Of a stretch of 64,000 nt of DNA, positions 11,505 to 23,432 are shown piece by piece. The notes beneath the pieces are model-generated. The model was not told the DNA's origin and made no database searches. It was given only the letters and a program-made list of their open reading frames with translations. Made by a program: the position numbers and the translations under genes. The stretch comes from Mesocentrotus franciscanus (Eukaryota > Echinodermata > Echinoidea > Camarodonta > Strongylocentrotidae), in contig CP137671.1 in assembly GCA_037976565.1 (NCBI GenBank), forward strand, positions 14,011,229 to 14,075,228, in the 5' to 3' direction. Positions within the stretch are counted from its first letter, which is position 1. Each line of letters opens with the position of its first letter.

Positions 11505-11594
11505 AATAATAATTGTGCGCCTTGAGCATTTAATTTTTAAGTGGCTTTGGTGCCTAATAAACCCAATATACTATTATCATTATTATCATTAACA
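11505..11594 (+). mobile_element. SINE-like 3' fragment
   Basis: Contains TGTGCGCCTTGAGCATTTAA, then TGGCTTTGGTGCCTAATAAA, then an imperfect (ATT)n tail. This is the layout of a common invertebrate SINE 3' end. The matching place in the second duplication copy (about 63,310) lacks it, so it is a discrete insertion. Confidence 0.55.
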
Positions 11595-11972
11595 ACATTT
11601 AAAATATAATCCCTTAAAATATGTGAAATATTTCTGAGCTTCATTGTCAGCGGGAAATATTTAAATATTTTTTGAAAAAAATAAACTGTCGAACAGTCCC
11701 GACATTAACCCACAAAAACGAATCAATGTTTAAACCAATGGTATTCGACAGGAATACCCGAACTTATCATATTTTAATGAACAGGTTCCGAATGGTCCCA
11801 TGCATGGTAGAATCGAGTTCAGAGCATTACAAGCCTTCTAATAGAAGGAAAGTCAAGTAAATTCTGAATCGTAGTGGCGTCAAACCATTCGTGCGATTGT
11901 CTGCGATATGAAGCCGATTTTAGTATTTACCTAATCTACTGGGTTCGCCTACAACAAAATTTCGCTCATTAA

Positions 11973-12483
11973 AGTGAACCGGTAACATTGTCGAAGGTTA
12001 ATGAAAAAAATGCCTAATTTTTGTATGAAATGTTACTTATTATATTCCCTCTACTGTATTAACACTATAACATGCAGCAAATCCTGGAAAATTGTCAAAC
12101 CGCAAAGATAGTTATGGTTTTCTTTGAAGGCGTCAATGTGTAGCTCCCTCTAACAGTAAATTCTCCCAACCATTTTTTGCATTATCCCAATCGTTTTTCC
12201 ATGAAAATAAGACATAAAACAGGCTTTTAAAAATCTGTCAACACCTAAATGTTTTGAAAGGTTTATAGACCCAATCCATTGCATTCACCTAAAATGTAAT
12301 TAGATTATAATGATATAGTTGTGAGAATTAAGGAATCGATCAGATCAGTTTTTCCCAATTTTGTATCATTAATAATGGTCTGTTTTCACTCAAACTTTCA
12401 TATCATCTTTCATTACACATCTAGCATTGAAGTCACTACCTATGCACCATTTTCTCTCATCTGGACAATGTTACCAAGTCCCT
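11973..12483. mobile_element. 511-bp TTAA-flanked MITE, family A copy 1
   Basis: The ends are AGTGAACCGGTAACATTGTC on the left and, in reverse complement, AGGGACTTGGTAACATTGTC on the right, flanked by TTAA (11,969-11,972 and 12,484-12,487). The second duplication copy reads CTCATCAAGGCTCG at about 63,687, the unoccupied site with one changed base. A second family member is at 24,471-24,992. The TTAA preference indicates piggyBac-type mobilisation. Confidence 0.9.
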
Positions 12484-12827
12484 TTAAGGCTCGTTGAAAT
12501 ATAAAGCAGTCAACCGTGGCGATTTTTTTTTTAATCACTTGTAAGATAATGCCATTTGCCCGCAACAAAGGACCTACGCGAAATTACTTAGCTCTGTTTT
12601 ATAAAGTAAGATATATACATGTATATATATTTGAAGCATATTATATTGACGTCATCATTAAAAGAAAAAAAGCCGCAGTTTACCGCGTCATATCTGAATG
12701 AGGCTTTAATCACCAAAAACAGTTGTTTAAATTTCCCTATTGAATGCAATTGAAGTTTCCTGGAAAATCGGTTCGTAGCTAGATCTATAGTGTGCGGTAA
12801 AAGAAACTGTAATTGGAATAGATAAGG

Positions 12828-13736
12828 ATATACTCAAATAAGTGGCATCTGACTGAGGTCCCTAAAGGTCTGTCGACACTATGTCACATATACAAGTCAA
12901 TTCAATATTTGTTTTAATTGCCTGTCTATTAAAGAAATACCATTACGTTGTGTATCGTATAATTAGAAGGCACTTTTCTGTAATCAATTGAAACGCTGGA
13001 AAGTTGGATTATGCTGCTTATTTAAATTCATGCATTCGCCAAATAACATTTATCTCTCTTTGCTCACGTTTCATTTATACTAACGATTCTACAAATAGAT
13101 TACAATAATACTTGTACATATATACATGAATATACCCTACTATTTATAAAGTGCCAGTTACTTTAATGAAACATAATTTTGAATGACTAGTATTTATCTG
13201 GTACAGTGTCGAGACACTTCCGTAGGGGAAGTAGTTTTCATTTCACGGCAATTGTTAAGACCAAATTTACCAGAGAATCAAAACTTACATGTATGCACGT
13301 AGAAACCGAATTAAGCAATGCAAGCGGGGAGTATAGCTTTATGCAGATATAAATCAAGCGATAAGTCCGAAGCGTATCAAGCGCTGAGGAAAGAATGGAG
13401 CTGGACTACAACTTAAATAGCGCATAGGGCGACGAGGGACGCAGAATGCCCACTATCGACAACGGTAGGCGAATAAGCAATGCGGCTAGCGAAATTGCAT
13501 CTGAAAAGACGTAATTATGTACTTTGCTAGTAAACTACAATAATGTTTGTTTAATTATTTGAAACCTTATCCCCTACGTATGCCATAGAGATTTGGAAAC
13601 GACGACGTCGCACTCAGCTCCTTCTCGGCAGTTTTGAAATTATAGTTGTGACTTGTAATAGAAATAGTTCATGCATAGGTGATAAGAAAGATAAAGACAA
13701 ATACTGGTAATTCAAATACCATCTCTGGAAAGATAT
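12828..13736. other. Non-coding interval 3' of the receptor gene
   Basis: No reading frame, RNA gene or repeat was recognised. It probably includes the 3' untranslated sequence and polyadenylation region of the minus-strand receptor ending at 13,737. A moderately GC-richer patch with many CGs occupies about 13,330-13,500. Confidence 0.5.
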
Positions 13737-14640
13737 TCATGTGTGATAGGACGATGAAGATGAAGGTGAACAAGATGAGTAGTTACTTGCACTGTCGTCG
13801 GTATATCTAGACTCTACCCAGTCCGACCTGCGTTCAGCAGTTTCTACCAATGTCCGATTTTGGTACTGGTGAAATTCTCTTGACATGTTTGGTGCAGTAT
13901 CATCATCGCTGCTGAGGACAGTGCTTTCGTGTTTTATATAGTTGTATGATTCATCTGAGTTTTCGAAGTCGTCAAAAGTAGGCCTACCGAATATTTTGCG
14001 ATCATATTCAGACGAGGGAATAGAGGATTTGTCGTGCAATTTTCCTGGATGATCCTTTATAGGAGTTTCATAGCTTGGCGACTCTGGCAATTTAGGCATG
14101 GCAACACTCTGGAAAGCCGATACATTTACCTTGTCACGGGTTTCTTTAGAATCGTTTCTTCGAGATATTCCACTGCCACGATTACAAAATCCTTTTCTTC
14201 GTAGCAATAACACTAGCGATATTATTAGTAATAATCCTGTAACCACTGTGATAACAATCACAATCGTTTTAAAGAAGCTCATAGAAACATCAAAACTCAG
14301 AATTCCTCTAAAACTTCCATCCGAAGAATTCCAAGCAAAAACAGTGGCATTAACTCCAGCAGGCCTAGTGATATGTGCACATCGTTTGCTTGGCACTGCC
14401 AACAATGTGTCTGACATGGCACAAGAAGTACTATGAGAAGGTAACTTTGCTTGAGAAACTTTACAAGTTAACACACTTACTTTAGCTACTTGGATGGAAA
14501 TTTGAGCAACAAGATAGTACCCACCGATTGATTGCTTGATGTAAGAAATTCCCGTTTCCTCCAAAACAATGTAGCCATTGCAATACCATCGAAATATTAG
14601 CTTATCATATCTCCCACTTCAATATGACAGTAGAAGACAG
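13737..14640 (-). CDS. IgSF receptor, 3' exon: half Ig domain, membrane segment, tyrosine tail
   Basis: The open frame on the minus strand runs from about 14,620 (KLIFRWYCNGY) to a stop at 13,737. It opens with the C-strand tryptophan of an Ig domain and closes that domain with VSVLTCKV about 39 residues later, then a cysteine-containing stalk with an NSS glycosylation site. A hydrophobic stretch (FFKTIVIVITVVTGLLLIIS, then LVLLL) and basic RRKG make a type I transmembrane segment. The roughly 160-residue tail is serine-rich and has several tyrosines: SYETP, SEYDRK, ESYNYIK, HQYQNRT. QYQN fits the Grb2 SH2 pattern YxN; YNYI resembles YxxI signalling motifs but is not a canonical ITIM. The acceptor splice site is not certain (AG dinucleotides near 14,610-14,640). 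The family is clear from architecture; the ligand is unknown. Confidence 0.8.
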
Positions 14641-14868
14641 TGAAGTGTTGACGGTTTTCATACAAAATTTGAGGATGATTTTCCGACAAAGGATCGAATG
14701 TTTTGTTAAATTTACATTTTTAAAATTAAATCATTACTTTGTCTGATCCGAATTATGAATCTGGCCCTGGAAGTTTCCAAGAGGTTAGTCGCTTCACATT
14801 TAACGTAAATAGTTAAGTTCAATAAATTGCGTTTGATGGCTATTGTAAAGTTTTGCTAAATGATTTAC

Positions 14869-15709
14869 AGTGTGAAATCGCATAACTGGGTTGACATGAC
14901 CATCTGAAAGTATCGACCGGAGGAAACGCTGTGGCTGAACAGTACAGAGTCGCCTTGGTCACAAAAGGTGGCATCAGCTCAGTGTAACCCGGACTAACCC
15001 GTACTACAGGAACATGAAGAACACTATATGGTCCAACCGAACAGTTTATGCTGACATCAGGAAATGATTGGCTTGTTGCTACACAATATATCTCTTTTCC
15101 GTGAACTAGTCTAGAAGCTACAAAATGCACAACCGTGGTAAAACGATCATCATTCACCTCCGTGGTGGTATTTATATTTCGTGAGTCCTATCCTACCCAT
15201 TGAAGTGTAGGGCGAGGATTGCATAGAGCTGCAGTACACCTGACCAATACTTCGTCACCCTCTTCAACCACATTACCGTTTTGACCAATGCACTGCAGGT
15301 CATCTTCCTCTAAAAATAATTGAACGTCGAGAGATCCAAATTCAGATGGGATTATGGTATTCTTGCTGGCGTCTTCATTTAAAAGCAAAATTGAGCACTT
15401 GTAGAGCAAAGTCATATTTCTCCTCGCTCTGACGATAACAAGTTCAGATGACACAGTCTGGTTGCTAAGGTTGCACGTGGTTTTGACGGTGAACTCCTCA
15501 CTATTTACCACCCTCTCGGTGAAGCTGTTCTCCCAAAATACCTCACATGAATGAAAAGTGTCCTTTGACCGCAGGGTACAAAGGAATGATGCCGATTTGC
15601 CTTCATGCACCGCTTGGTCGCCAGGTTGCGAGAGAAATACAAACGGTTGTGAACAGCCCGCCAGGGAGAACAATCCACACGAATTTACTATCAGTATTAC
15701 GAAATACAT
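14869..15709 (-). pseudogene. IgSF receptor, 5' coding exon: signal peptide and Ig domains, with in-frame stop
   Basis: I place the start at the ATG at 15,709-15,707, just after a possible acceptor (CGACAG), because it opens a clear signal peptide: MYFVILIVNSCGLFSLAGC. Ig domain 1 follows (HEGKSASFLC, FWEN, LLYKCSI). Ig domain 2 has DEVLVRC, TLQW and GKEIYC. Ig domain 3 begins with ATLYCSA and FRWSC. The three share one uninterrupted exon. A TAG at 15,187-15,185 falls just after the domain 2 tryptophan, yet the same frame continues through the rest of domains 2 and 3. A 9-nt GT-AG gap there is far too short for an intron. So the gene is a young pseudogene, a null allele, or a sequence error; read-through is possible but unsupported. 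A GT near 14,868 could be the donor to the 3' exon, but the phase does not fit cleanly, so one exon may be missing. Confidence 0.75.
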
Positions 15710-17685
15710 TTTTGCTGTCGATTCCAATGAAGATAAACTATTAGATGTGATCCACAGTCGATCGTCGGTAAGATTTAAGGTTTCACCCTGTTTTACATGC
15801 AAATCGAAATCAAAAGTTGGTGTGCTATTTGACCTATCACAATTCACTTTAATCCGTCAAGATTTAATGATCATCTACTCGAGCTCAACAGAATCTACTC
15901 TAGCGTGATATATTTCATCTTGGGGTGGTAAAACGACACTTTTAATCATTTGAAATGTATACTCTATGTCACTGTACGTATCATTCACGTATGCCAATTA
16001 ATCACACTCCATTCATTTACGGTGAATAACGTGTAAGAGGGTAACAATGTACGGATGCAATTGGGGTTGCATTAATCATGTAAAAACACGCCCTCCTCTA
16101 AATTTACTTTCGATACTTTGCCATCTTAGGAAGATCGTTGAAAGAAAAATGATAACAAAATTAATTTTTCTTCAGCGAATAAAGTACTTTGAATACTTAA
16201 TCATTTTATGAAGGTCGTTGAACGAAAAACAACAATTTTATTATAGCATTCAATCCAATGATTACAAGTGTCGTTGCTCCAACTTACGATGGAATCTATC
16301 ACGCAAGTGGACTTTCCGATTAACGGTAACTTGACGGTTAAAACGTATTATGATTGGCCAAACTGCTCACTTTCTTTGGTTTGAGAGGGACATAGAGAAG
16401 AAAAAACAGACAGACAGACAGACAGAGAAGAGGATGGATTTGTAGACATTGGTAAGATAATATATGAGTGTCCCTCTCCTTCACCGCTTCCAGTTCAAGG
16501 TGTAATCAACATGATCTACCTTATAGGCATTTCGAATTTAATTTATACTGGGGTAAGAATGGAATCCTTATAATGATCATGTATTTATTTCCCTTACAAA
16601 TCCTTCATACAATTGTACAGGACAAATCAATAATGAAAATGATGAAGACGACGAGATGATGATAATGGTGATGTTGATGATAATAGTTATACTGCTAATA
16701 ATATTGATGATACTAATGACATTGATAATAATGATGATAATGCTAATAATAATAAAAACAATAATAACAATGATAATAATAATGATAGTAATGATCATAT
16801 TAATGATATTAATCATGATAATGAAATGATAATAGTTTTTATCTAGACTGCGCAATACAAGCAACATAGCTATCGGTTACAAAGTACACAGCATCGAGAA
16901 AAGACATAAACAAGGTCTGTGGAAAAAGATGGGTCTTTTTTCTTCTGTTTTATATGAAAATAATTTTTACATTTGCGTAGTATTATTCGATAAAGAACTT
17001 TTTCACAACAAAGTCAAATTTCACGCAATATTTTAAAAATGAAACTATCACTATACAACTTTTGTGGTTCGCCTACATTCATATATCAAGAACATTGCAG
17101 TTTCACAGGATAGTAATGTCATGACAAACAGTACAATCAATGTACTACTCCTCCGCCCACCACCTTCTCTATATAATCCTCTCTCCCTCTCTTTCTTTCC
17201 CCATGCCCTCTTCCTCCTCACTCCCCTCTTCTCTCTCTCCCTTCACCTCTCTTCATACCTTCTTTCTCACAATGAGGGGAATTCATTTTTTTGTTATGCA
17301 TTACTTTTGTTGCTACTTACAAATCTTTTGTTTGCAGGAATTTGTCACAATCTGATGCTATGCCTATTGTGACCTCCAGGCCTCCTTCATGCATCTTTAT
17401 CATGATAAGCTTTTAATTATACCCTGCTTTATGTCGTTTGTATACTCCCATGTATACTCAAGATGTTGTGGAGCGCCAGGAGTGTCAAGTCTGAAGACGA
17501 GCGCTATACAAGAACCCACTATTATTGTTCTTATCACTGATCGTCGATGGATCTGGATAAAACCAGTTTCAAGTTTCAGACAAAGAAGTAAACACAGTTA
17601 TATCAAGGTACACGGACGGCAGCTTTAACGAATAAATCGTATTTACACAAAAAGATTCGAACTTAAACTTTGATACCGAATCTCT
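15710..17685. other. Non-coding interval upstream of the minus-strand receptor
   Basis: Expected to hold the promoter and 5' untranslated exon of the receptor. Short similar words recur near 16,130 and 16,205 (AAGATCGTTGAAAGAAAAA and AAGGTCGTTGAACGAAAAA). A GAT/AAT-rich low-complexity run fills 16,640-16,850 and a CT-rich run lies at about 17,155-17,260. No coding frame is supported. Confidence 0.5.
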
Positions 17686-17686
17686 G

Positions 17687-17828
17687 GGCTCTGTTTCATA
17701 AAACTTGTTATCAATAACAAAATATGACACTTGTTATAAGCTACTGAAATCCTTATATTTATTGGCTACGAGAAGATTAGTCATAGATCGGTGGTTTGTT
17801 ATGGATAAGAAGTTTTATGAAACGGAAG
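17687..17828. mobile_element. ~140-bp TIR MITE
   Basis: The left end carries CTGTTTCATAAAACTTGTTA. The right end, in reverse complement, carries CCGTTTCATAAAACTTCTTA. There is no room for a gene between them. The exact ends and target duplication are unclear. Confidence 0.75.
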
Positions 17829-19640
17829 TGGTTCACTGCCTCTCAAAATGAGTTTTCAATTTCAATGTTAAACGTGATACAAAAGAAACAAAATATTGCT
17901 GCCGCCAAATTAATAAAGCAGAAAACTGTCATTCATGTAACATCAAGTAAGTTTCCAGGTATTCCACACCTAAACGCTGGGAGTCCGTGTTGTGAGATAT
18001 TTCCTACAACATGGACAGGAAAGGAGGTCCACGGACAGACAGCGAATGCAATGACTAGTTTACTATAACTATGACCCACAACAGACCGAATAGGCCCGAA
18101 ATTTGCTTTGTGACAAAAGCACCAACTTTAGCACTAAGGTAGATGAATATCTTATCAGGAAAACTGTACATTGAGCCATTTCCCTTTTAGCTCGGGGCCA
18201 GCTGGGCCGAGTTTTCAACATAGCATTTTTTTTTAAATTCCTGAGATGGAACCAACGAAAAAATCTCACATGTTCTTAAATTTTCTTCTGGGTTTTTCCT
18301 TGACATGAAGTCAAATTTTCTTTCTTTTTGTTAAAGATCATTGCGATATTGTGACGTAAACAAACTAACTGTACAAATATAAAAAAAAACATAAGGAATG
18401 AGGAGAGCCCTAGCTAAACAAAATAGTGAAAAGAGTAAGAGTGAAAGATAGTAAAAGAAAGAAAACAAAAGAGGGCCACGCAACATAAAATGCACATAAT
18501 ATTAAGAACTAATACTTTAACAAGCTCTGCTTCTAGTTAGTTCCTCTTTTCTCGTGCCATTTTTATTTTATTTGTCGTTTTATTGTTTATTTTTGTGTAA
18601 TGTACATATTCATTGTATTATGTTTTGCATGAGAAATAAAATCATTTGAAGTTTGAAGTTTGAACCCTCCCCATCACATTGTAATACCAGTTCCCATCAA
18701 CAGCTGGACCAAAGCTACGCCACATCAAAGCACACTCATATCTATATACACAAGCAAATATAGGTGTTTATCATTCATCGATATCAAAGCCACAGACATA
18801 CATTTCACCAATGCCATTTGGGGATTTCTTCCAAAGAACATTGAAGAATGAAATAAACATTTTGACACATGATTTTGATTCGTTCAACTTTTCTGTGAGC
18901 TCTAATGATGTACATGTACTTCACGATAATCCATTTAATGTAAACAGGTACATTGTATATCTTGAATCATGGGTCATTATGACTCGAATATGAAAATTCT
19001 TTACCTGATAAAACTGAGCATTCAATTTAGCAGTAAAAATCAAAACAAAGTGCTTGTTTTATGATTGATTGATCATATTTGAAACAAAAATATCTCCCCT
19101 TCAATACATGAACTTTATTTTCAGAAATATTAAACCTACTATCACAAACACTGAGATGATACACACGCATATGTAGTTCTTTGAAACAACAACTTCTCAC
19201 ATTATATTTAGTCATTTTAATGATAAGCATCTTATATTCAAATCAGTAAATTCCGAAATGCTTCACTTCTTTGTAGAGTGGAAGTACAAGAGCATGACTG
19301 AGACAAGGTTTCCATGCAAGCTTGTCGAATTCTGCCAATAATAAACTAGCATGGAATCATAATGACACAGGATAAAGTGTTCAAATGGTTTTAAAAGTGC
19401 TCTATGATACTAATCAGAACTACTTAAATATTAAAGTTCATATGCTCATGAAAAACTACATGTAGCAGCAGATATTATATTAAACAACTTCTTTTTATAG
19501 TTTAGCATATTCCAATCAGTTTTTTTGAAGAATATCATATCATAAGTTTTTGGTCCATTATAATGCCGAGAATCACACTAAATTAGATCCATACCATACA
19601 TTTACATTATATCATTCGAAAAAATAGTGAACACCTTTTT
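17829..19640. other. Non-coding interval
   Basis: No gene recognised. At about 18,635-18,662 an AATAAA is followed by three TTTGAAG-like units, the type of tail left by a LINE or SINE; the sequence before it (from about 18,540) may be that element's 3' end. Confidence 0.45.
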
Positions 19641-19644
19641 TTTA

Positions 19645-19795
19645 AGAGAAGAAGAAGACGGCGTTGATGGTGCAGCTGCCTGCGGCGGGGCAAGTCATAG
19701 CCTATATACACGAACCTGAGTGGGAGGGTGGGCGCCGGAGACGGGCTCGGTTTGCCCGTGAAAGCAGCGGTCGGTAAAAGTACTGTGAACTAGAC
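19645..19795. other. GC-rich island in AT-rich DNA
   Basis: About 150 bp with many CG dinucleotides, flanked by strongly AT-rich sequence. It contains a small hairpin (ACGGGC, loop, GCCCGT, around 19,741-19,760). No tRNA, snRNA or 5S consensus was found. It could be the head of an unrecognised SINE or a small regulatory island. Confidence 0.4.
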
Positions 19796-20950
19796 CCACA
19801 CTAGGTGATATATTTTGTAATTTTTGGAAAGTTTAAGATCATTCTTTGCAAATTTCAAGCAGATTTAATCATAGAGGAATCAATGCGGGATTCAAATCTG
19901 CAAATTTTGATTACAATTATAGGTCTACATCGGAAATGGAACTGCACGGCATCATAATGATTTTCAGGCTAAGGATTGATAACAGAAGCGATTAAACTGC
20001 ATAGATAATCATCATCACAATCATCATCATACCCATTCATAAGATGACATCTCAAAAAACAAAAAAACATCAACAGGATATTTGGAATAATCGAAATGCT
20101 TACATTATACCAATGGCATAATAAGCAATTTTAAAGTTTAGTTCCTTGAATTCGGGACATTTTTAGTCCACTTTCACTATGCAACTTGTACGTGAAAACT
20201 CTGTGTATGTGTGCTTCTCGCTAGCGCTTCGGTTCCCTGTCCCACGTGTGACGTCATGATTCAGGACCCGTACATTTCGCTTTCACGTCAGGATTTGAAG
20301 TTCTGAGAAGGGTCTTGTACAATGCTTATTGAAGTGTTTAATTAATATTTACACAACTTTAAAGCAAAGGATTCGTGTTCTCAATTATATAAACTTTCCT
20401 TAAATACATGTATAATTTACCAATTTTTGTGAAATCTCCTCGCACAGCTACTTTAAGGTCGCCACCCACCCCCATTCAATACCATACTGGTGTAAGAATG
20501 TCTACACCCTGGTTTTTACAGCGTAATTTGCTGATTTTCATGCCGTGCTGAAATATATGGATCCCCATCAGTTTTCCCTTCCCCCTTCCCTCCTACCCCT
20601 CCCCGACGCCTATTTTTGTTATTATTATTATCTTGTTTTTAAAGAAATGTAAAGACATTCATGATTAGTTTTAACAAATGAGAGAACTTAACCCGATGAC
20701 TACTGAATTCTTATCAACCCATAGCTATAATAAAGGGACAAGAGTCACAGGACAATGTGTTAAAATATCTCTACCTCCATACAAAGCATTTAACCGTACT
20801 CTGGACCTTGGTGCTGATATAAAAACAAAATGAAATGTATGTCATAAATGACATAATTGACATAATTGACATAAAGATATTGGGGGATGAAATTAGATCT
20901 AAAAGACAGATTGCAAGCATATATCTACCGTTTTAGTCAAACCCAGTTGC
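19796..20950. other. Non-coding interval
   Basis: No coding frame, RNA gene or defined element was recognised. Confidence 0.5.
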
Positions 20951-20954
20951 TTAA

Positions 20955-21482
20955 AGGTACTCTGTCCCACTTGCAGGCCCAACAAATGAAAAGGTTAAAT
21001 TCCAACGGCATTTGAAAGATAATACTAATTAAAAACTTCCCTCAAAACGAAAGGGCTGGAAAATGTCTTTTAGTGGGAAAATAATGAGCATTAGTTGTCG
21101 AATCGATTTGAGTGATTGCAATCATTTTAGTAGTAGTCTGATTTTCAGACCCTTGTAACGAATGGCCGTACTTTTTGTGCTGCGCAAAGATTCAATCTGT
21201 TAAATTTTGGCCATTGCAAGAAGTGGGTTATTGATGTAGACAAATGCTCATGTACCTTTACAGCTCATTTTGTGTATGTTTTTATCAAATAAAGAATGAA
21301 GTCCGTCAATCACTCAATAGTGTCTGACAGTGAAGTCTAGAAAGTAAACGGGATTCGTGCATAATTTGAATAATAGGACACTGCTAACGTTAAAATTTCA
21401 CAGATAGGACATACGTGACAATGCATAATTCCTCCAAAGTTCTACAGAATTTGATGTTGGCTGCAAATGGGACATAGTACCT
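20955..21482. mobile_element. 528-bp TTAA-flanked MITE, family B
   Basis: The ends AGGTACTCTGTCCCACTTGC and, in reverse complement, AGGTACTATGTCCCATTTGC are flanked by TTAA (20,951-20,954 and 21,483-21,486). The right-hand 180 bp, reversed, matches 1,403-1,580 and 1,635-1,830 (shared AAATTCTGTAGAACTTT, CACGTATGT, CTATC-GTGAA). So the composite element in the minisatellite belongs to this family. Confidence 0.9.
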
Positions 21483-21794
21483 TTAAAAATGGTCATTAGG
21501 GCATATATTTTATCATCTTCAAACAAGTCTTCTATCATTTGAAACTGTAAGACTTCGATCTGTTATGGACCTAATCTGTAAATACATAGACCCTATATTA
21601 TATTACATTATGAATTACATTATTTGGGCATGCAATTTCATGGACTTTAATCTAGTACAATATTAACATATTTTATCATGTGAACAATTGAATAATCTAA
21701 CTGCATATCGTTATGTAAACTCCATATCGTCCCGAGCAGTCTGCTAGCAAAGACAAGGACAGTATTGAGCCAGTATCAACACTGATCTAATAAA

Positions 21795-21925
21795 ATATTC
21801 TATTTTGTATCTCCTGACTACAAAATCAATCCAGGTAGGTGTCTTTATGAATCTTTTAAATTTTGTATCTCCCGACTACAAAATCAACGCAGGTAGGATG
21901 ACTTTACGAATCTTTTAAGTGAAAT
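21795..21925. repeat. ~60-bp tandem duplication
   Basis: Two adjacent units share ATTTTGTATCTCC, GACTACAAAATCAA, CAGGTAGG and GAATCTTTTAA. Function unknown. Confidence 0.8.
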
Positions 21926-21974
21926 GGAGTTTCCATTGAATATATTTTCATGATTATAGCAGAACTTCCGAAAA

Positions 21975-22985
21975 ACTCGATTTCAGTCAATCCGCAGCGC
22001 CCGCTAATTCACGTCTATTATTGTATCCAACACGTATGTATGAGCCGTGGGGGACTGATACGTCATGAGCGATGCAAGCTAGGGTTGATCGGATGTTTGA
22101 TTGTGATCCCTTGAATATCTCATTTTACATGACATTGGTCTCCTTTAAAAAAATGAGATATTAAAGTCTCCTTACCAATGCACAAAAGAATTTTTGGAAT
22201 GAATATTTAGGTTTGGATATCAGCTAGCAAAATTTTCTCTGAAGTTAAGCGCTAATTTTGACCATTAATTTACCTTTGCATCAGCACAAAATTATCATCT
22301 GGAGACCAATTAAACGTTCTTTCTATTTATGTAAAAGAAAATCATGAAATGGTATGACGTAGCTAGTGAGGAACCGGTGTTGTTCCTTTAAAATGTCTCT
22401 TTGGTGAGATCTCAAGTCAAACAAAATGTCATTTTTGCTGGTCGAACGTACTGTCTAAGGCAGAGTTTGAAAAGTTGCCTCTCTCATGAGATATACAAAA
22501 GCCCGTAGGATTCGAAAGTTCACTTTGTAAATATAGGTTTTCCGGGCCAATTTTTGCCGCTTTTTCATTAAATTTTCAGTCAAATTGAATAATTAAAAAA
22601 GCGTATTAAATTGTGCGCAAACACTATTTTTCGGCGGAGACTGACATTCAAAATTGTACTTCGGTAATACAATTTAGAGTATCGGACATTCAAATTCATT
22701 CCGTATAGCGCATGTAAGCGGTGGGAAGACTGATACGTCATGAGCGATGCAAGCTAGGGTTGTTCCGATGTGTGAATGTGATCCTTAGAATATCTCATTT
22801 TATATGATCTTGGTCTCATTTTAGAGATGAGATATTACAATTTCCGTACCAACGCACACAAATATTTAACGCAAAGTTTTGGGAATGGATATTTAGGTTT
22901 GGATAAAAGCAAAGAGATCTTCTATTTTTTCTTTAAGTTAAGCACTAATTTTGACCATTAAATTACCCTTGCCCTAGAAACGTTT
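21975..22985. repeat. Local direct duplication, ~690 bp apart
   Basis: 21,975-22,290 and 22,670-22,985 share long tracts: ACTGATACGTCATGAGCGAT, GCAAGCTAGGGTTG, GAATATCTCATTTTA, ATATTTAGGTTTGGAT, CTAATTTTGACCATTAA. No reading frame is conserved, so this is probably a duplicated non-coding repeat. Confidence 0.85.
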
Positions 22986-23428
22986 ATAATCCCCTCCTCG
23001 AAAAAAAATATTCCTGTGATTCCTTTTGATAATCAGTCGCAATCAGTCAAATTCATCGCTACTTGCTCGGGCATTCAAATCAGCAAATGGGCAGTCAATT
23101 TCGTGATAATTATGGTCACTCACATTAGCATGCAAAGTTGTCTGTGAAAATTTCTTTTCTTTTGAAATTTCATAAACATATACTGATTTTGCTAATTCCC
23201 TTTCACTATCCATATCGGGTGCGCCTCTAATAATTGTATACAGTTCCCTTATTGTCTTGTCTTCTTTTATAAACCACCTCAGATGAATTTAAAAAAAAAT
23301 CTAAAATCTAAAATCAAAAGAAAGAGCGGGAGTTATATTAATTTTGCGATAAAAAACAAAACATTGTTTAGCCTTGTCCTCTATTATCAAAAGGAATCCA
23401 TTTTTATTTTCGAGGAGGGAATTTTAAA
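22985..23428. mobile_element. ~444-bp inverted-repeat element (MITE candidate)
   Basis: The left arm (22,985-23,033) contains CCCTCCTCGAAAA and GATTCCTTTTGATAAT. The right arm (23,382-23,428) is its imperfect reverse complement. No target duplication could be fixed, so the boundaries are tentative. Confidence 0.6.
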
Positions 23429-23432
23429 CTCT

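Larger units (their letters stand above)
1..12827. repeat. Segmental duplication, copy 1
   Basis: Blocks of this interval match, in the same order and orientation, the sequence at 45,087-45,128 plus 59,090-64,000. Block 1-510 matches 45,087-45,128 and 59,090-59,610. Block 3,690-3,930 matches 62,268-62,535. Block 4,826-5,270 matches 62,545-62,800. Block 11,210-12,827 matches 63,015-64,000. The match still holds at both window edges, so the duplicated unit extends beyond the window. Differences between copies are mostly discrete insertions, annotated separately. The alignment was read by eye; identity was not computed. Confidence 0.85.

Noticed and set aside
14098..14436. 112-codon plus-strand frame
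   Set aside because: Antisense shadow of the receptor membrane and tail exon.
15177..15187. A 9-nt GT-AG intron removing the in-frame TAG
   Set aside because: Far below the size a spliceosome can remove.
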